A stretch of 64,000 nt of DNA from Thiosulfativibrio zosterae (GTDB lineage Bacteria; Pseudomonadota; Gammaproteobacteria; Thiomicrospirales; Thiomicrospiraceae), in contig NZ_AP021888.1 of the NCBI RefSeq assembly GCF_011398155.1, positions 727,501-791,500 of the forward strand. The letters run 5' to 3'. The position numbers and the translations under genes were made by a program. Below, piece by piece: positions 38,868-47,367 of this stretch. The notes under the pieces were generated by a model. It was not told the DNA's origin and ran no database searches. It worked only from the letters and a program-made list of their open reading frames with translations. Numbering within the stretch: position 1 is the first letter of the stretch; every line of letters starts with the position of its first letter.

Positions 38868-39830
38868 ATGAAACATAAATTATTAATGGCAATGGGTTTA
38901 GCGACTGCATTGACTTCTCAGATTGCTTTTGCATCTTCAGTTGACGCGGCATTACCTGAGTACAAAACGGTTTCTGGTATTTCTGGAAACTTGTCTTCTG
39001 TGGGTTCTGATACTTTGGCTAACCTAATGACTTTATGGGCTGAAGAATTCAAGCGTACTTACCCAAATGTTAACATCCAAATTCAAGCAGCGGGCTCTTC
39101 AACTGCACCGACAGCTTTAACAGAAGGTACTTCTAACATTGGACCAATGAGTCGTTCAATGAAAGATAAAGAAGTGGCTATGTTTGAAGAAAAATATGGT
39201 TATAAGCCAACAAAAATTGGGGTTGCGATTGATGCCTTGGCCGTTTATGTGCAAAAAGATAATCCAATTAAAGGGTTAACGATTCCACAAGTAGACGCGA
39301 TTTTCTCTTCAACCCGAAAGTGTGGTGCCGATGATATCTCTACTTGGGGTCAAGCAGGTGTTCAGGGTGAATTAGCTGATAAGTCGGTGCAGCTTTACGG
39401 TCGTAACTCGGTTTCTGGGACTTATGGTTATTTCAAGAAGCATGCACTTTGTAAGGGTGACTTCAAGTCTTCTGTAAACGAGCAACCTGGTTCTGCATCG
39501 GTTGTCCAGTCAGTGTCTGCATCGGCAAACGGGATTGGTTATTCGGGTATCGGTTACAAAACGGCTGGTGTTCGTGCGCTTCCTTTAGCGAAGAAAGACG
39601 GTGCAGCGTTTGTTGAAGCAACGCCTGAAAATGCGTTAAACAAAACTTACCCTTTGTCTCGTGTACTTTATGTTTATGTCAACAAAGCACCTAACAAGCC
39701 TTTAGAGCCAGTGGTGGGTGAGTTTATTAAGTTAGTACTTTCTAAGCAAGGTCAAGAAGCGGTTGTTAAAGATGGTTATATTCCGCTACCTGCAGCTGCA
39801 GCTAATAAGTACCTTTCTGAAATCAACTAA
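38868..39830 (+). CDS. pstS: Phosphate-binding protein PstS
   Basis: 320 residues from ATG 38868, with GGAGC upstream; an ATG at 38853 overlaps that site. Signal peptide ends at IAFASS. Phosphate-loop motifs: [39 protein letters not shown] and [12 protein letters not shown]. The periplasmic protein feeds the PstC/PstA channel. It is set apart from the pstCAB operon and has its own PHO-box promoter and terminator, allowing far higher expression than the permease. Confidence 0.97.
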   Translation: MKHKLLMAMGLATALTSQIAFASSVDAALPEYKTVSGISGNLSSVGSDTLANLMTLWAEEFKRTYPNVNIQIQAAGSSTAPTALTEGTSNIGPMSRSMKDKEVAMFEEKYGYKPTKIGVAIDALAVYVQKDNPIKGLTIPQVDAIFSSTRKCGADDISTWGQAGVQGELADKSVQLYGRNSVSGTYGYFKKHALCKGDFKSSVNEQPGSASVVQSVSASANGIGYSGIGYKTAGVRALPLAKKDGAAFVEATPENALNKTYPLSRVLYVYVNKAPNKPLEPVVGEFIKLVLSKQGQEAVVKDGYIPLPAAAANKYLSEIN

Positions 39831-39853
39831 TATCGGTTGAACGCAAGAAAGAC

Positions 39854-39879
39854 AAAACCCCGCAAGCGCGGGGTTTTTT
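39854..39879 (+). terminator. Intrinsic terminator after pstS
   Basis: AAAACCCCGC, short loop, GCGGGGTTTTTT, 23 bases after the stop. Confidence 0.92.
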
Positions 39880-39971
39880 ATTGTCTTAATGAAAACTATA
39901 AAGCTCAACACAACTAAAACCGATTTTTGCAAAAGGGTTTTAGTTATATTGAGTTTTTAGAGTTGTTTTAA

Positions 39972-40883
39972 TCAGCGCTTAACCAACAAAAACTCAAGTA
40001 GCGCTTTCTGAGCATGCAAACGGTTTTCGGCTTCATCCCATACCACGCTTTGTGGTCCGTCCATCACTTCTGCAGAGACTTCTTCGCCACGGTGTGCTGG
40101 CAAACAATGCATAAAGAGGGCATCTGGATTGGCTTGTTCCATTATTTCTTGATCCACTTGATAGTCTGCAAAGTCACGCAAACGCTTGCGCATTTCTTCT
40201 TCGTGACCCATGCTGTACCAAACATCCGTCACTATCAGGTCAACGCCTTTCGCTGCTTCTAATGGGTTGCGGATAATTTCGACACGGTCTTTGTGTTGTT
40301 CCATCATAGCGGCAATTGGCTCGTAACCCTCTGGGCAGGATATACGCAATTTAAAGTCGTATTGCGCCGCCGCATTAATATAGGAATTACACATATTATA
40401 GCCGTCACCCACCCACAAAACCGTTTTGCCCTGAATGCTGCCACGGTGTTCGTGAAAAGTTTGCATGTCGGCTAATAATTGGCAAGGGTGATAATCATTA
40501 GTGAGGGCATTAATGACCGGCACGCTAGAGTATTGCGCTAAAGATTTCACCATGTCATGTTCGTAGGTACGAATCATGATGGCATCTGCCATGCTAGAAA
40601 TGACGCGGGCAGAATCTTCTATCGGTTCGCCACGGCCAATTTGCGTGTCGTTGGGAGATAAAAATAGTGCATGACCACCCAGTTGTGTCATACCGATTTC
40701 AAAGGACAAGCGCGTGCGAGTGGATGATTTTTCAAAAATCATCGCCAGGGTTTTATGAATTAAGGGTTCATAAACAACACCTGATTTTTGCATGGCTTTG
40801 AGTTCAATCCCTCTGTGCAAAACTTGTTGAAGTTCTGCGGGACTTAGATCTTTAAGGGTTAAAAAATGTCTAGTTTGACTCAT
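39972..40883 (-). CDS. argF: Ornithine carbamoyltransferase
   Basis: 303 residues. It makes citrulline from ornithine and carbamoyl phosphate. Seen: carbamoyl-phosphate loop [31 protein letters not shown], and the ornithine site [13 protein letters not shown]. It follows argD by 11 bp. No terminator with a T run is visible after it before pstS. Confidence 0.97.
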   Translation of the reverse strand: MSQTRHFLTLKDLSPAELQQVLHRGIELKAMQKSGVVYEPLIHKTLAMIFEKSSTRTRLSFEIGMTQLGGHALFLSPNDTQIGRGEPIEDSARVISSMADAIMIRTYEHDMVKSLAQYSSVPVINALTNDYHPCQLLADMQTFHEHRGSIQGKTVLWVGDGYNMCNSYINAAAQYDFKLRISCPEGYEPIAAMMEQHKDRVEIIRNPLEAAKGVDLIVTDVWYSMGHEEEMRKRLRDFADYQVDQEIMEQANPDALFMHCLPAHRGEEVSAEVMDGPQSVVWDEAENRLHAQKALLEFLLVKR

Positions 40884-40894
40884 AAGATTTCTTT

Positions 40895-42061
40895 TTATTG
40901 GTAAAAATTGGTCACCAGTTGCGTGAGTTTCTCAACCAGTTCGTTAGTTTGCTCATTATTCATAATGAGCGGCGGTAATAGACGAATCGTATCACCACGA
41001 GTTACATTGATTAATAGGTGTTTTTCTAAAGCCATTTTAACCAGGTCACCACAAGGGCGGTCTAGTTGAATGCCGATCATATAGCCTTTGCCTCTGATTT
41101 CTTTCACGCCAGGTATATTGGCAAGTGCCTCTTTAAAGCGTTGCACAATCACAGCGCCATTGAGGGCGGCTTGTTCAATCAAGTTGCTTTTTTCTAGGGT
41201 GTTTATAACGGCTAAAGCGGTTGCACAAGCCAAGGGATTGCCACCAAAAGTGGTGCCGTGATTGCCCGGTGCAAACACTTCTGCCGCTTTGCCTTTGGCA
41301 AGACAAGCACCAATCGGGAAACCATTGCCCAGCGCTTTGGCGAGGGTCATAACATCGGGTACGATGTTGGCGTGTTGGTGGGCAAACCATTTGCCGGTTC
41401 TACCCACGCCAGTTTGAACTTCGTCTATCATCATTAACCATTCGTTGGCATCGCAGATGTCACGAATGTGGGTGAGATAATCATCCGCTGGAATAAAAAC
41501 TCCGCCTTCACCTTGCACCGGTTCAACCAAAATAGCAACAACTTGTGGGTTAGTGCTGTGGGCACGAATGGCTTCTAAGTCATTAAAGGGTACACGAATA
41601 AAACTGTCAACTAAGGGGGCGAAACCTGCATGCACTTTTTCATTACCTGTGGCGGATAAAGTTAGCAGAGTACGACCGTGAAAACTGTTTTCCATCACGA
41701 TGACTTTGCCGTTTTGAATGCCTCGGTCATTACCATATTTACGCGCAATCTTCAGGGCGGCTTCATTGGCTTCTGCCCCAGAGTTGCTGAAAAATACGCG
41801 GTCCATGTGCGAGTGTTGAATCAATTTATCGGCTAAGGCTTCTTGCAAGTCAATGCTATAAAGATTCGAGGTGTGAATGAGTTTGTGGCTTTGCTCGCAG
41901 ATGGCTTCTGCAACCGCTGGATGTGCATGCCCTAAATTGCAAACGGCAATGCCGCTAACACTGTCAAGGTAAGCTTGCCCATGTGCATCAAACAGTTGAG
42001 CCCCTTTACCGGTGACAAAAGCAACGGGAAGTCTGGCATAAGTATTCATTAAATGGTTCAT
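40895..42061 (-). CDS. argD: Acetylornithine aminotransferase
   Basis: 388 residues from ATG 42061 ([15 protein letters not shown], the usual start of this group); an ATG four codons later is also possible. The open frame extends 28 codons further through an intrinsic-terminator-like hairpin and is not believed. PLP enzyme class [16 protein letters not shown], the [13 protein letters not shown] segment, [12 protein letters not shown] and [13 protein letters not shown] with the PLP lysine. It acts in arginine synthesis, and perhaps in lysine synthesis as DapC. Confidence 0.95.
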   Translation of the reverse strand: MNHLMNTYARLPVAFVTGKGAQLFDAHGQAYLDSVSGIAVCNLGHAHPAVAEAICEQSHKLIHTSNLYSIDLQEALADKLIQHSHMDRVFFSNSGAEANEAALKIARKYGNDRGIQNGKVIVMENSFHGRTLLTLSATGNEKVHAGFAPLVDSFIRVPFNDLEAIRAHSTNPQVVAILVEPVQGEGGVFIPADDYLTHIRDICDANEWLMMIDEVQTGVGRTGKWFAHQHANIVPDVMTLAKALGNGFPIGACLAKGKAAEVFAPGNHGTTFGGNPLACATALAVINTLEKSNLIEQAALNGAVIVQRFKEALANIPGVKEIRGKGYMIGIQLDRPCGDLVKMALEKHLLINVTRGDTIRLLPPLIMNNEQTNELVEKLTQLVTNFYQ

Positions 42062-42135
42062 TATTTTTAGCCCGAAAATAAATAGAAGAGTCCATGGTAG
42101 AGCGAGTGCAAGCCACGATACGCATTGCGTTAAAT

Positions 42136-42174
42136 AAAAAAGCAACCGGAAGACATGCTTGCGATTGCTTTTTT
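42136..42174 (-). promoter_or_regulatory. Terminator-like hairpin in the argD leader (candidate attenuator)
   Basis: AAAAAAGCAA and TTGCTTTTTT form a perfect 10-bp stem with a 19-nt loop; on the minus strand the T run continues. It lies about 20-55 nt downstream of the predicted transcription start and 75 bp before the argD start, with no gene between, so transcription may stop before argD. Confidence 0.55.
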
Positions 42175-42198
42175 TGAAAAAGTGCTTTCAAAACAACG

Positions 42199-42226
42199 AT
42201 TGTAGCTAACTGGCCGATAATTTCAA
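42199..42226 (-). promoter_or_regulatory. Candidate sigma70 promoter for argDF
   Basis: Minus strand TTGAAA (42226-42221), 16-bp spacer, TACAAT (42204-42199). Start expected near 42192. No clear ArgR box was recognised nearby. Confidence 0.5.
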
Positions 42227-42342
42227 GTGAATCAGTTAAATAACCACTAATATTTTGTTTTAATGTTTAGCTAATAGGTTTTTGAAGATTTTTAATATAA
42301 AATATGACGGTTTAATTTTACAAAAAAATCAAAGGATTTCGA

Positions 42343-43269
42343 ATGAAAACAATGGATGATCGTGATGGCGTGATTTGGTTTGACGGTGAAATGGTGAACT
42401 GGAGAGATGCCAAGACCCATGTTTTAACACATACATTACATTATGGTATGGGTGTGTTTGAGGGGGTTCGTGCTTATGAAGCGGAGCAGGGCACTTCGAT
42501 TTTCCGTTTAGAAGCGCATACCAAGCGTTTATTCAACTCAGCAAAAATCATGAATATGCCGATGCCTTTTACGCCAGAGCAAATCAATGAGGCGCAAAGA
42601 GCTGCGGTGCGCGAGAACGGCTTAAAGTCAGCTTATATTCGCCCAATGGTATTTTACGGTTCAGAAGGTATGGGATTGCGTGCCGATAACCTAAAAGCGC
42701 ACATAGTGGTTGCGGCTTGGGAGTGGGGTGCTTATATGGGTGAAGAAAATTTAAAGCGTGGTATTAAAATTGCCACTTCTTCTTTCACTCGTCATCATCC
42801 AAACATCACCATGACCAAAGCCAAATCAAACGGTTCTTATATGAATTCTATGTTGGCTTTGCAAGAAGCGATAAGCCACGGTTGCGATGAAGCCTTATTG
42901 TTAGATACGCAAGGTTATGTGTCGGAAGGTTCTGGTGAAAACTTCTTTATGGTTCGTGACGGAGTGATTTACACCCCAGAGCTTACTTCGGCATTAGATG
43001 GTATTACCCGCAATACCATTATTCGTTTAGCGCATGAAGCGGGTTATGAAGTGCGCGAAAAGTGCATTACGCGTGACGAAGTGTATATTGCGGACGAAGC
43101 TTTCTTTACCGGAACGGCTGCTGAAGTGACGCCAATTCGTGAATTGGACAATCGTAAAATTGGTTCGGGATCTCGTGGCCCCATTACTGAAATCTTGCAA
43201 GCTAAGTATTTCGATGTGGTACACGGTCGTTCAGCGGAGCATTTAGGTTGGTTAACGACGGTTGCTTAA
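42343..43269 (+). CDS. ilvE: Branched-chain amino acid aminotransferase
   Basis: 308 residues. Fold-type IV PLP enzyme that makes valine, leucine and isoleucine from their keto acids. Seen: IWFDGEMVNWRDAKTHVLTHTLHYGMGVFEGVRAY, the PLP lysine region MTKAKSNGSYMNSMLA, LLLDTQGYVSEGSGENFF and FFTGTAAEVTPI. The ATG at 42343 has AAAGGA upstream. It is divergent from argDF and followed by a small zinc-finger gene. Confidence 0.97.
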   Translation: MKTMDDRDGVIWFDGEMVNWRDAKTHVLTHTLHYGMGVFEGVRAYEAEQGTSIFRLEAHTKRLFNSAKIMNMPMPFTPEQINEAQRAAVRENGLKSAYIRPMVFYGSEGMGLRADNLKAHIVVAAWEWGAYMGEENLKRGIKIATSSFTRHHPNITMTKAKSNGSYMNSMLALQEAISHGCDEALLLDTQGYVSEGSGENFFMVRDGVIYTPELTSALDGITRNTIIRLAHEAGYEVREKCITRDEVYIADEAFFTGTAAEVTPIRELDNRKIGSGSRGPITEILQAKYFDVVHGRSAEHLGWLTTVA

Positions 43270-43310
43270 TCCGCATGGTTTTATCCGATTAATTTGAAGA
43301 GATGATGAGT

Positions 43311-43502
43311 ATGTCAAAACAAAAAGTCGTGGAAGTTACTTATGATGATTTACCGCTGGTGTGCCCAAGACCCGGTGATGAAATTTGGAACAGTCACCCA
43401 AAAGTGATGTTGCCAATTCAGGAAACCGGTAAGTCAAAGTGCCCTTACTGTGGAACGGATTATGTTTTAAAAGACTGGGATCCAAAACGCAAATTGCATT
43501 AA
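43311..43502 (+). CDS. Zinc-finger protein, CHCC type (NDUFS6-like)
   Basis: 63 residues from ATG 43311; two ATGs at 43302 and 43305 lie too close to the GAAGAG site. Seen: VCPRPGDEIWNSHPKVMLPI and KCPYCGTDYVL, giving the C-H-C-C zinc set of the zf-CHCC family, related to mitochondrial complex I subunit NDUFS6. Bacterial members are small, uncharacterised and often follow ilvE, as here (gap 41 bp). Confidence 0.88.
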   Translation: MSKQKVVEVTYDDLPLVCPRPGDEIWNSHPKVMLPIQETGKSKCPYCGTDYVLKDWDPKRKLH

Positions 43503-43522
43503 ATTATCAATGCTCTAGAACC

Positions 43523-43551
43523 AAAAAAACCATCGTAAAGATGGTTTTTTT
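43523..43551 (+). terminator. Intrinsic terminator after the zinc-finger gene
   Basis: AAAAAAACCATC, loop, GATGGTTTTTTT; 21 bases after the stop and immediately before a 30-bp palindrome. Confidence 0.92.
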
Positions 43552-43554
43552 ATG

Positions 43555-43584
43555 CCTAAAATAACCAGGCCTGGTTATTTTAGG
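43555..43584. repeat. 30-bp perfect palindrome containing copy 6 of ACCAGGCCTGGT
   Basis: CCTAAAATA and TATTTTAGG surround the 12-bp core to give a perfect 30-bp inverted repeat, in the gap between the converging zinc-finger gene and nrdA. It starts four bases after a complete terminator, so ordinary termination does not need it. Confidence 0.93.
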
Positions 43585-43605
43585 GTTGTTTTTTTGGGGT
43601 AAAAG

Positions 43606-45870
43606 TTAGAGCTTACAAGCCCCGCCGGCACAGCCGTCGTCTTGCGAATCATCTGCGCCATCACGCGTGTTGTGGTAATACAGCGTTTTTAAGCCTAGTT
43701 TATAAGCCATCAGCAAGTCTTGTAATACCAATTTAATCGGCACTTTGTCTTCATCAAAGCGCGCTGGATCATAATTGGTATTGGCAGAAATTGCTTGGTC
43801 AACAAACTTTTGCATAATACCCACCAGCTGCAAATAGCCGCGGTTATTGGGAATATGCCATAACAACTCGTATTGATTGCGCAGTTCTTTAAAGCCTGGA
43901 ACAACCTGCTTTAAAATACCGTCTTTAGACGCCTTAACCGACACATAACCACGAGGTGGCTCAATACCATTGGTTGAGTTAGTGATTTGTGAAGAAGTTT
44001 CACAAGGCATTAACGCGGTTAAGGTTGAGTTACGCAGACCATGTTGTTTGATGTCTTCTCTTAGGGTTTCCCAATCTAAATGCAACGGTTCTTTACAAAC
44101 TTCATCCAAATCTTTCTTGTAGGTGTCTATGGGTAAGATACCTTGTGCATATTTGGTGTCACCAAAATAATCACACTTGCCGATTTCTTTGGCGAGTTCT
44201 AAAGAAGCTTGCAATAGGTAATATTGAATGGCTTCAAAGGTGCGATGCATCAGTCCATTGGCTGAGCCATCTGAATATTTAACGCCATTCTTTGCGAGGT
44301 AATAAGCTAGGTTTGTCACCCCGACACCCAAAGTACGACGCCCTAAACTAGAATGTTTGGCCGCCAAAACAGGGTAGTCTTGATAATCTAATAAACTGTC
44401 TAGCGCACGAACAATCAAATCTGATAAGTCTTGCAGCTCACTGAGGTCTTCAATAGCCCCTAAGTTAAAGGCTGATAGCGTACAAAGCGCGATTTCACCA
44501 TTGGGGTCTTCAATGGAATTCAGAGGTTTAGTCGGTAGCGTGATTTCCAAGCAAAGGTTTGATTGGTGAATCGGTGCTTTCAGCGGATCAAAGGCACTGT
44601 GGGTATTTGAGTGGTCAACATTTTGAATGTAGATACGCCCAGTTTGCGCTCGTTCTTGCGCAATTTGAGTAAATAAATCCAACGCCTTAACTTTTTTCTT
44701 GCGAATTGATTCATCGACTTCATAAATTTTATAAAGGCGCTCAAACTCGTCTTGGTCTGCAAAGAAAGCTTCGTAAAGACCAGGCACATCTGATGGGCTG
44801 AATAAGTGAATATCGCCACCTTCAATCATGCGTTGGTACATCAGCTTGTTGATTTGAACACCATAGTCTAGGTGGCGCACACGGTTTTCTTCAACCCCAC
44901 GGTTGTTTTTTAAGACAACGAGTGATTCAACTTCTAAGTGCCATATTGGGTAGAAAAGGGTTGCGGCACCACCACGCACACCGCCTTGTGAACAAGACTT
45001 AACGGCCGTTTGAAAGTGCTTAATAAAAGGAATCATGCCGGTGTGGAAGGCTTCTCCGCCACGGATTTCACTGCCGAGTGCGCGAATACGCCCAATGTTG
45101 ACCCCAATTCCAGCGCGTTGCGAAACATATTTAACAATTGAGGATGAGGTTGCATTGATGGAGTCTAGTGAGTCACCGCATTCAATCAATACGCAAGAGC
45201 TGAATTGACGCGTAGGCGTTCTCACACCCGACATAATGGGTGTTGGCAAAGACAGTTTGAATAGGGATGATGCATCGTAGAAACGCTTAATATAGTCCAG
45301 ACGATTTTCAGCCGGGTAATGGGCAAATAGGCACATTGGAATCATCATGTAGATGAACTGTGGGCTTTCATAGATTTGTCCAGAAACGCGGTTTTGAACG
45401 AGGTATTTACCTTCTAGTTGTTTAACTGCCGCATAACTGAACGTCATATCACGATCATGGTCGATGTAACGGTCTAGCTCATCAAATTCTGCTTTGGTGA
45501 AATCTTCCAAGAGTTGAGCGTCATAAAGGCGGTTGCGGACCATTTTATTAACATGCTCAAACAAAGACGGTGGCGTGTAGCGTTGAAAGGCCTTTTTACG
45601 CAAATGAAAAATCGCTAGACGCGCCGCAAGGTGCTGGTAGTCTGGGGCGTTTTCAGAAATTAAATCAGCCGCCGATTTAATAATGGTTTCGTGAATGTCT
45701 GAGGTGGACATGCCGTCATAAAATTGAATATGCGAACGCAATTCAACTTCGGAAACTGACACATTATCTAAGCCTTCTGCAGCCCAAGTGATGACGCGGT
45801 GAATTTTTTCTAAATCAATGGGTTCTTGGGTGCCATTGCGCTTGGTAACTTGAATATTTTGAGTGGACAT
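43606..45870 (-). CDS. nrdA: Ribonucleoside-diphosphate reductase, class Ia alpha subunit
   Basis: 754 residues from ATG 45870; the frame is open from a TTG 13 codons upstream. The N-terminal ATP cone (VTKRNGTQEPIDLEKIHRVITWA) is present, so dATP control of overall activity is expected. Seen: active-site FSSCVLIECGDS, CLEITLPTKPL, ALCTLSAFNLG, MPCETSSQITNSTNGIEPPRG and C-terminal redox pair GCAGGACKL. It reduces ribonucleotides to deoxyribonucleotides with NrdB. No nrdB is adjacent: the gene is followed by convergent ilvE-group genes, so the partner must lie elsewhere. Confidence 0.97.
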   Translation of the reverse strand: MSTQNIQVTKRNGTQEPIDLEKIHRVITWAAEGLDNVSVSEVELRSHIQFYDGMSTSDIHETIIKSAADLISENAPDYQHLAARLAIFHLRKKAFQRYTPPSLFEHVNKMVRNRLYDAQLLEDFTKAEFDELDRYIDHDRDMTFSYAAVKQLEGKYLVQNRVSGQIYESPQFIYMMIPMCLFAHYPAENRLDYIKRFYDASSLFKLSLPTPIMSGVRTPTRQFSSCVLIECGDSLDSINATSSSIVKYVSQRAGIGVNIGRIRALGSEIRGGEAFHTGMIPFIKHFQTAVKSCSQGGVRGGAATLFYPIWHLEVESLVVLKNNRGVEENRVRHLDYGVQINKLMYQRMIEGGDIHLFSPSDVPGLYEAFFADQDEFERLYKIYEVDESIRKKKVKALDLFTQIAQERAQTGRIYIQNVDHSNTHSAFDPLKAPIHQSNLCLEITLPTKPLNSIEDPNGEIALCTLSAFNLGAIEDLSELQDLSDLIVRALDSLLDYQDYPVLAAKHSSLGRRTLGVGVTNLAYYLAKNGVKYSDGSANGLMHRTFEAIQYYLLQASLELAKEIGKCDYFGDTKYAQGILPIDTYKKDLDEVCKEPLHLDWETLREDIKQHGLRNSTLTALMPCETSSQITNSTNGIEPPRGYVSVKASKDGILKQVVPGFKELRNQYELLWHIPNNRGYLQLVGIMQKFVDQAISANTNYDPARFDEDKVPIKLVLQDLLMAYKLGLKTLYYHNTRDGADDSQDDGCAGGACKL

Positions 45871-46019
45871 ATGAAATTTTTGCAACCTGTGAATATTATG
45901 ATCGTTCAAAATAAATTAACAAAACACTCCAACCCCTTTTTAATCATTAAGTTAGTGCGGCTTTGCACAAAATGATTTAAAAAAGTAAGACAATTGGTAG
46001 TGTTCAATAAGGGGTGTTG

Positions 46020-46035
46020 CCACTATATCTAGTGA
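46020..46035. promoter_or_regulatory. NrdR box 1
   Basis: CCACTATATCTAGTGA matches the NrdR consensus ACACWATATATWGTGT at 13 of 16 positions. It lies about 150 bp before nrdA and downstream of the predicted start of transcription. Confidence 0.75.
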
Positions 46036-46051
46036 TATGGTTTTGGCTCGA

Positions 46052-46067
46052 ACGCAAAATATAGTGT
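46052..46067. promoter_or_regulatory. NrdR box 2
   Basis: ACGCAAAATATAGTGT matches the NrdR consensus at 14 of 16 positions. Its centre is 32 bp from box 1 (three helical turns), the usual NrdR spacing, and it covers the -10 element of the nrdA promoter. Confidence 0.8.
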
Positions 46068-46086
46068 ATTTTGGGTTTATGTGCAA
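46058..46086 (-). promoter_or_regulatory. nrdA promoter
   Basis: Minus strand TTGCAC (46086-46081), 17-bp spacer, TATATT (46063-46058). The -10 lies inside NrdR box 2, as expected for repression. Confidence 0.7.
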
Positions 46087-46130
46087 GTGACAAAGTTTGC
46101 GTAATATTCACAGGTCACCAGAATGTTTGC

Positions 46131-46184
46131 TGTGGTTAACTTCAGCGAAAACCATGTAAAATCCGGCGTTCAGGGTGTGGATAA
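46131..46184. promoter_or_regulatory. DnaA boxes upstream of the nrdA promoter
   Basis: TGTGGATAA at 46176-46184 is the exact complement of the DnaA box TTATCCACA; TGTGGTTAA at 46131-46139 differs by one base and has the same orientation. They lie roughly 45-100 bp upstream of the -35. DnaA control of nrdAB is known in E. coli. Confidence 0.65.
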
Positions 46185-46323
46185 GTTTGTGGTCAAGATA
46201 AAATGCGTAGTGAAAAAAATCTTAATTTTCAGCTTAAATTTTTTATGACTCGAATAAAAAATTATAGGGTAGTTTTTGACAGTTATTAATGGAAAAATTG
46301 AGAGTTTTGTGGCAAGGCGTTTG

Positions 46324-47367
46324 TTAGTCTTTGATTTCTTTGATGCAGGACATGAGTAACTTTTCAAAACCGATAAAATCAAAGTCTGCAGGAGACTCTA
46401 AAAGCAGTTCTAAGCGACTGTCTTGTCGATAAGCAATATATTCGCGCGTCACTTCGCCCGCAGCGTATTGAAAGAGCATCCAGGGGGCGCCTGCACGCAA
46501 CACGCCCTTGGCTCTTTTAACCAGGCCTGGTTGTTTTTGGAGGTTTTCAAAGAGATTTTTGAGTGCCATCCAATTAAAAACCAGCTCGGGTGTAAATATC
46601 CAGCCAATTGAGGCGACACCTAACTGGTGCTTATAAGCTCTATTCAACAGACACGGCAGTTCTAGGGGTTGATAGGGTAGTTCTGTGCTAACTTGGGTTG
46701 AGGCGTGTTGGTGAGCTATTGTGTTGATGCTTGTAGGTGCATGAGGTTGCAAACGAAAGCCAGAAATAAAACGGTGGCTATGGCTAAGGTAGCTTGGGTC
46801 GAGCTGGCTATGGCTGGTTGTGAGTATCGCTTGTTTGGGTGGATAGAGAGTTTCGCAATAGTGTTTGAGTGAGTCCGTTTGTTCTGGGGTTGCGAGGTCT
46901 TGTTTGTTTAACACAAGAATGTCAGCCATTGAGAGCAAACTTTGCATAATGGTCAGAGACTTCAGTTCTGAGATGGAGGTGTGCGCAATATCAAAGACGG
47001 AAAATAAGGTTTGTACTTCAAAGTTTTTGGATAACTCAGCATCTTTGAATAAGTCCACCAAACTATCAGGTTCTCCCAGTCCTGTGGGCTCAATCAATAA
47101 TCTATCCAAATTGGGCATTTGCTGAATCAGTTGTTCAATGGTGGTTTTGAGTTCACCTTTGGCCGAACAACAAATACAACCGCCCGGCATTTGGGTAACC
47201 ATCACTTTGGGGGCATCCGACAAAATGGCGCCATCGATACCAATCGAACCAAACTCATTCACCAAGACCGCCCAAGATTCGTCAGATGGTTTTTGCTCGA
47301 GCAGTTGTTTGACTAGGGTGGTTTTTCCAGAGCCTAAAGGGCCGCAAATAATATTAACTTTGATCAT
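46324..47367 (-). CDS. CobW/COG0523 family GTPase (metallochaperone)
   Basis: 347 residues. G3E GTPase: P-loop CGPLGSGKTT (8-17), the metal-binding GGCICC at 62-67 (CxCC), IEPTGLGEPDSLVDLF and LNKQDLA. The C-terminal CobW domain is present. Such proteins deliver zinc, cobalt or iron to target enzymes. Its ATG overlaps the stop of the GGDEF-EAL gene by four bases, so it belongs to that operon. Copy 7 of the palindrome (46519-46532) lies inside, encoding Gln-Pro-Gly-Leu-Val-Lys. Metal and client are unknown; a heme peroxidase is in the same operon. Confidence 0.9.
   Translation of the reverse strand: MIKVNIICGPLGSGKTTLVKQLLEQKPSDESWAVLVNEFGSIGIDGAILSDAPKVMVTQMPGGCICCSAKGELKTTIEQLIQQMPNLDRLLIEPTGLGEPDSLVDLFKDAELSKNFEVQTLFSVFDIAHTSISELKSLTIMQSLLSMADILVLNKQDLATPEQTDSLKHYCETLYPPKQAILTTSHSQLDPSYLSHSHRFISGFRLQPHAPTSINTIAHQHASTQVSTELPYQPLELPCLLNRAYKHQLGVASIGWIFTPELVFNWMALKNLFENLQKQPGLVKRAKGVLRAGAPWMLFQYAAGEVTREYIAYRQDSRLELLLESPADFDFIGFEKLLMSCIKEIKD
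46519..46532. repeat. AACCAGGCCTGGTT palindrome, copy 7, inside the COG0523 gene
   Basis: Exact copy within coding sequence; reading frame gives Pro-Gly-Leu-Val. Confidence 0.9.

Noticed and set aside
41036-41050. AACCAGGTCACC in argD as another palindrome copy
   Set aside because: Only the left half matches; the right half is unrelated.
42062-42145. 28-codon hydrophobic N-terminal extension of argD
   Set aside because: It runs through a terminator-like hairpin and has no ribosome site; it is not a signal peptide on a cytosolic enzyme.
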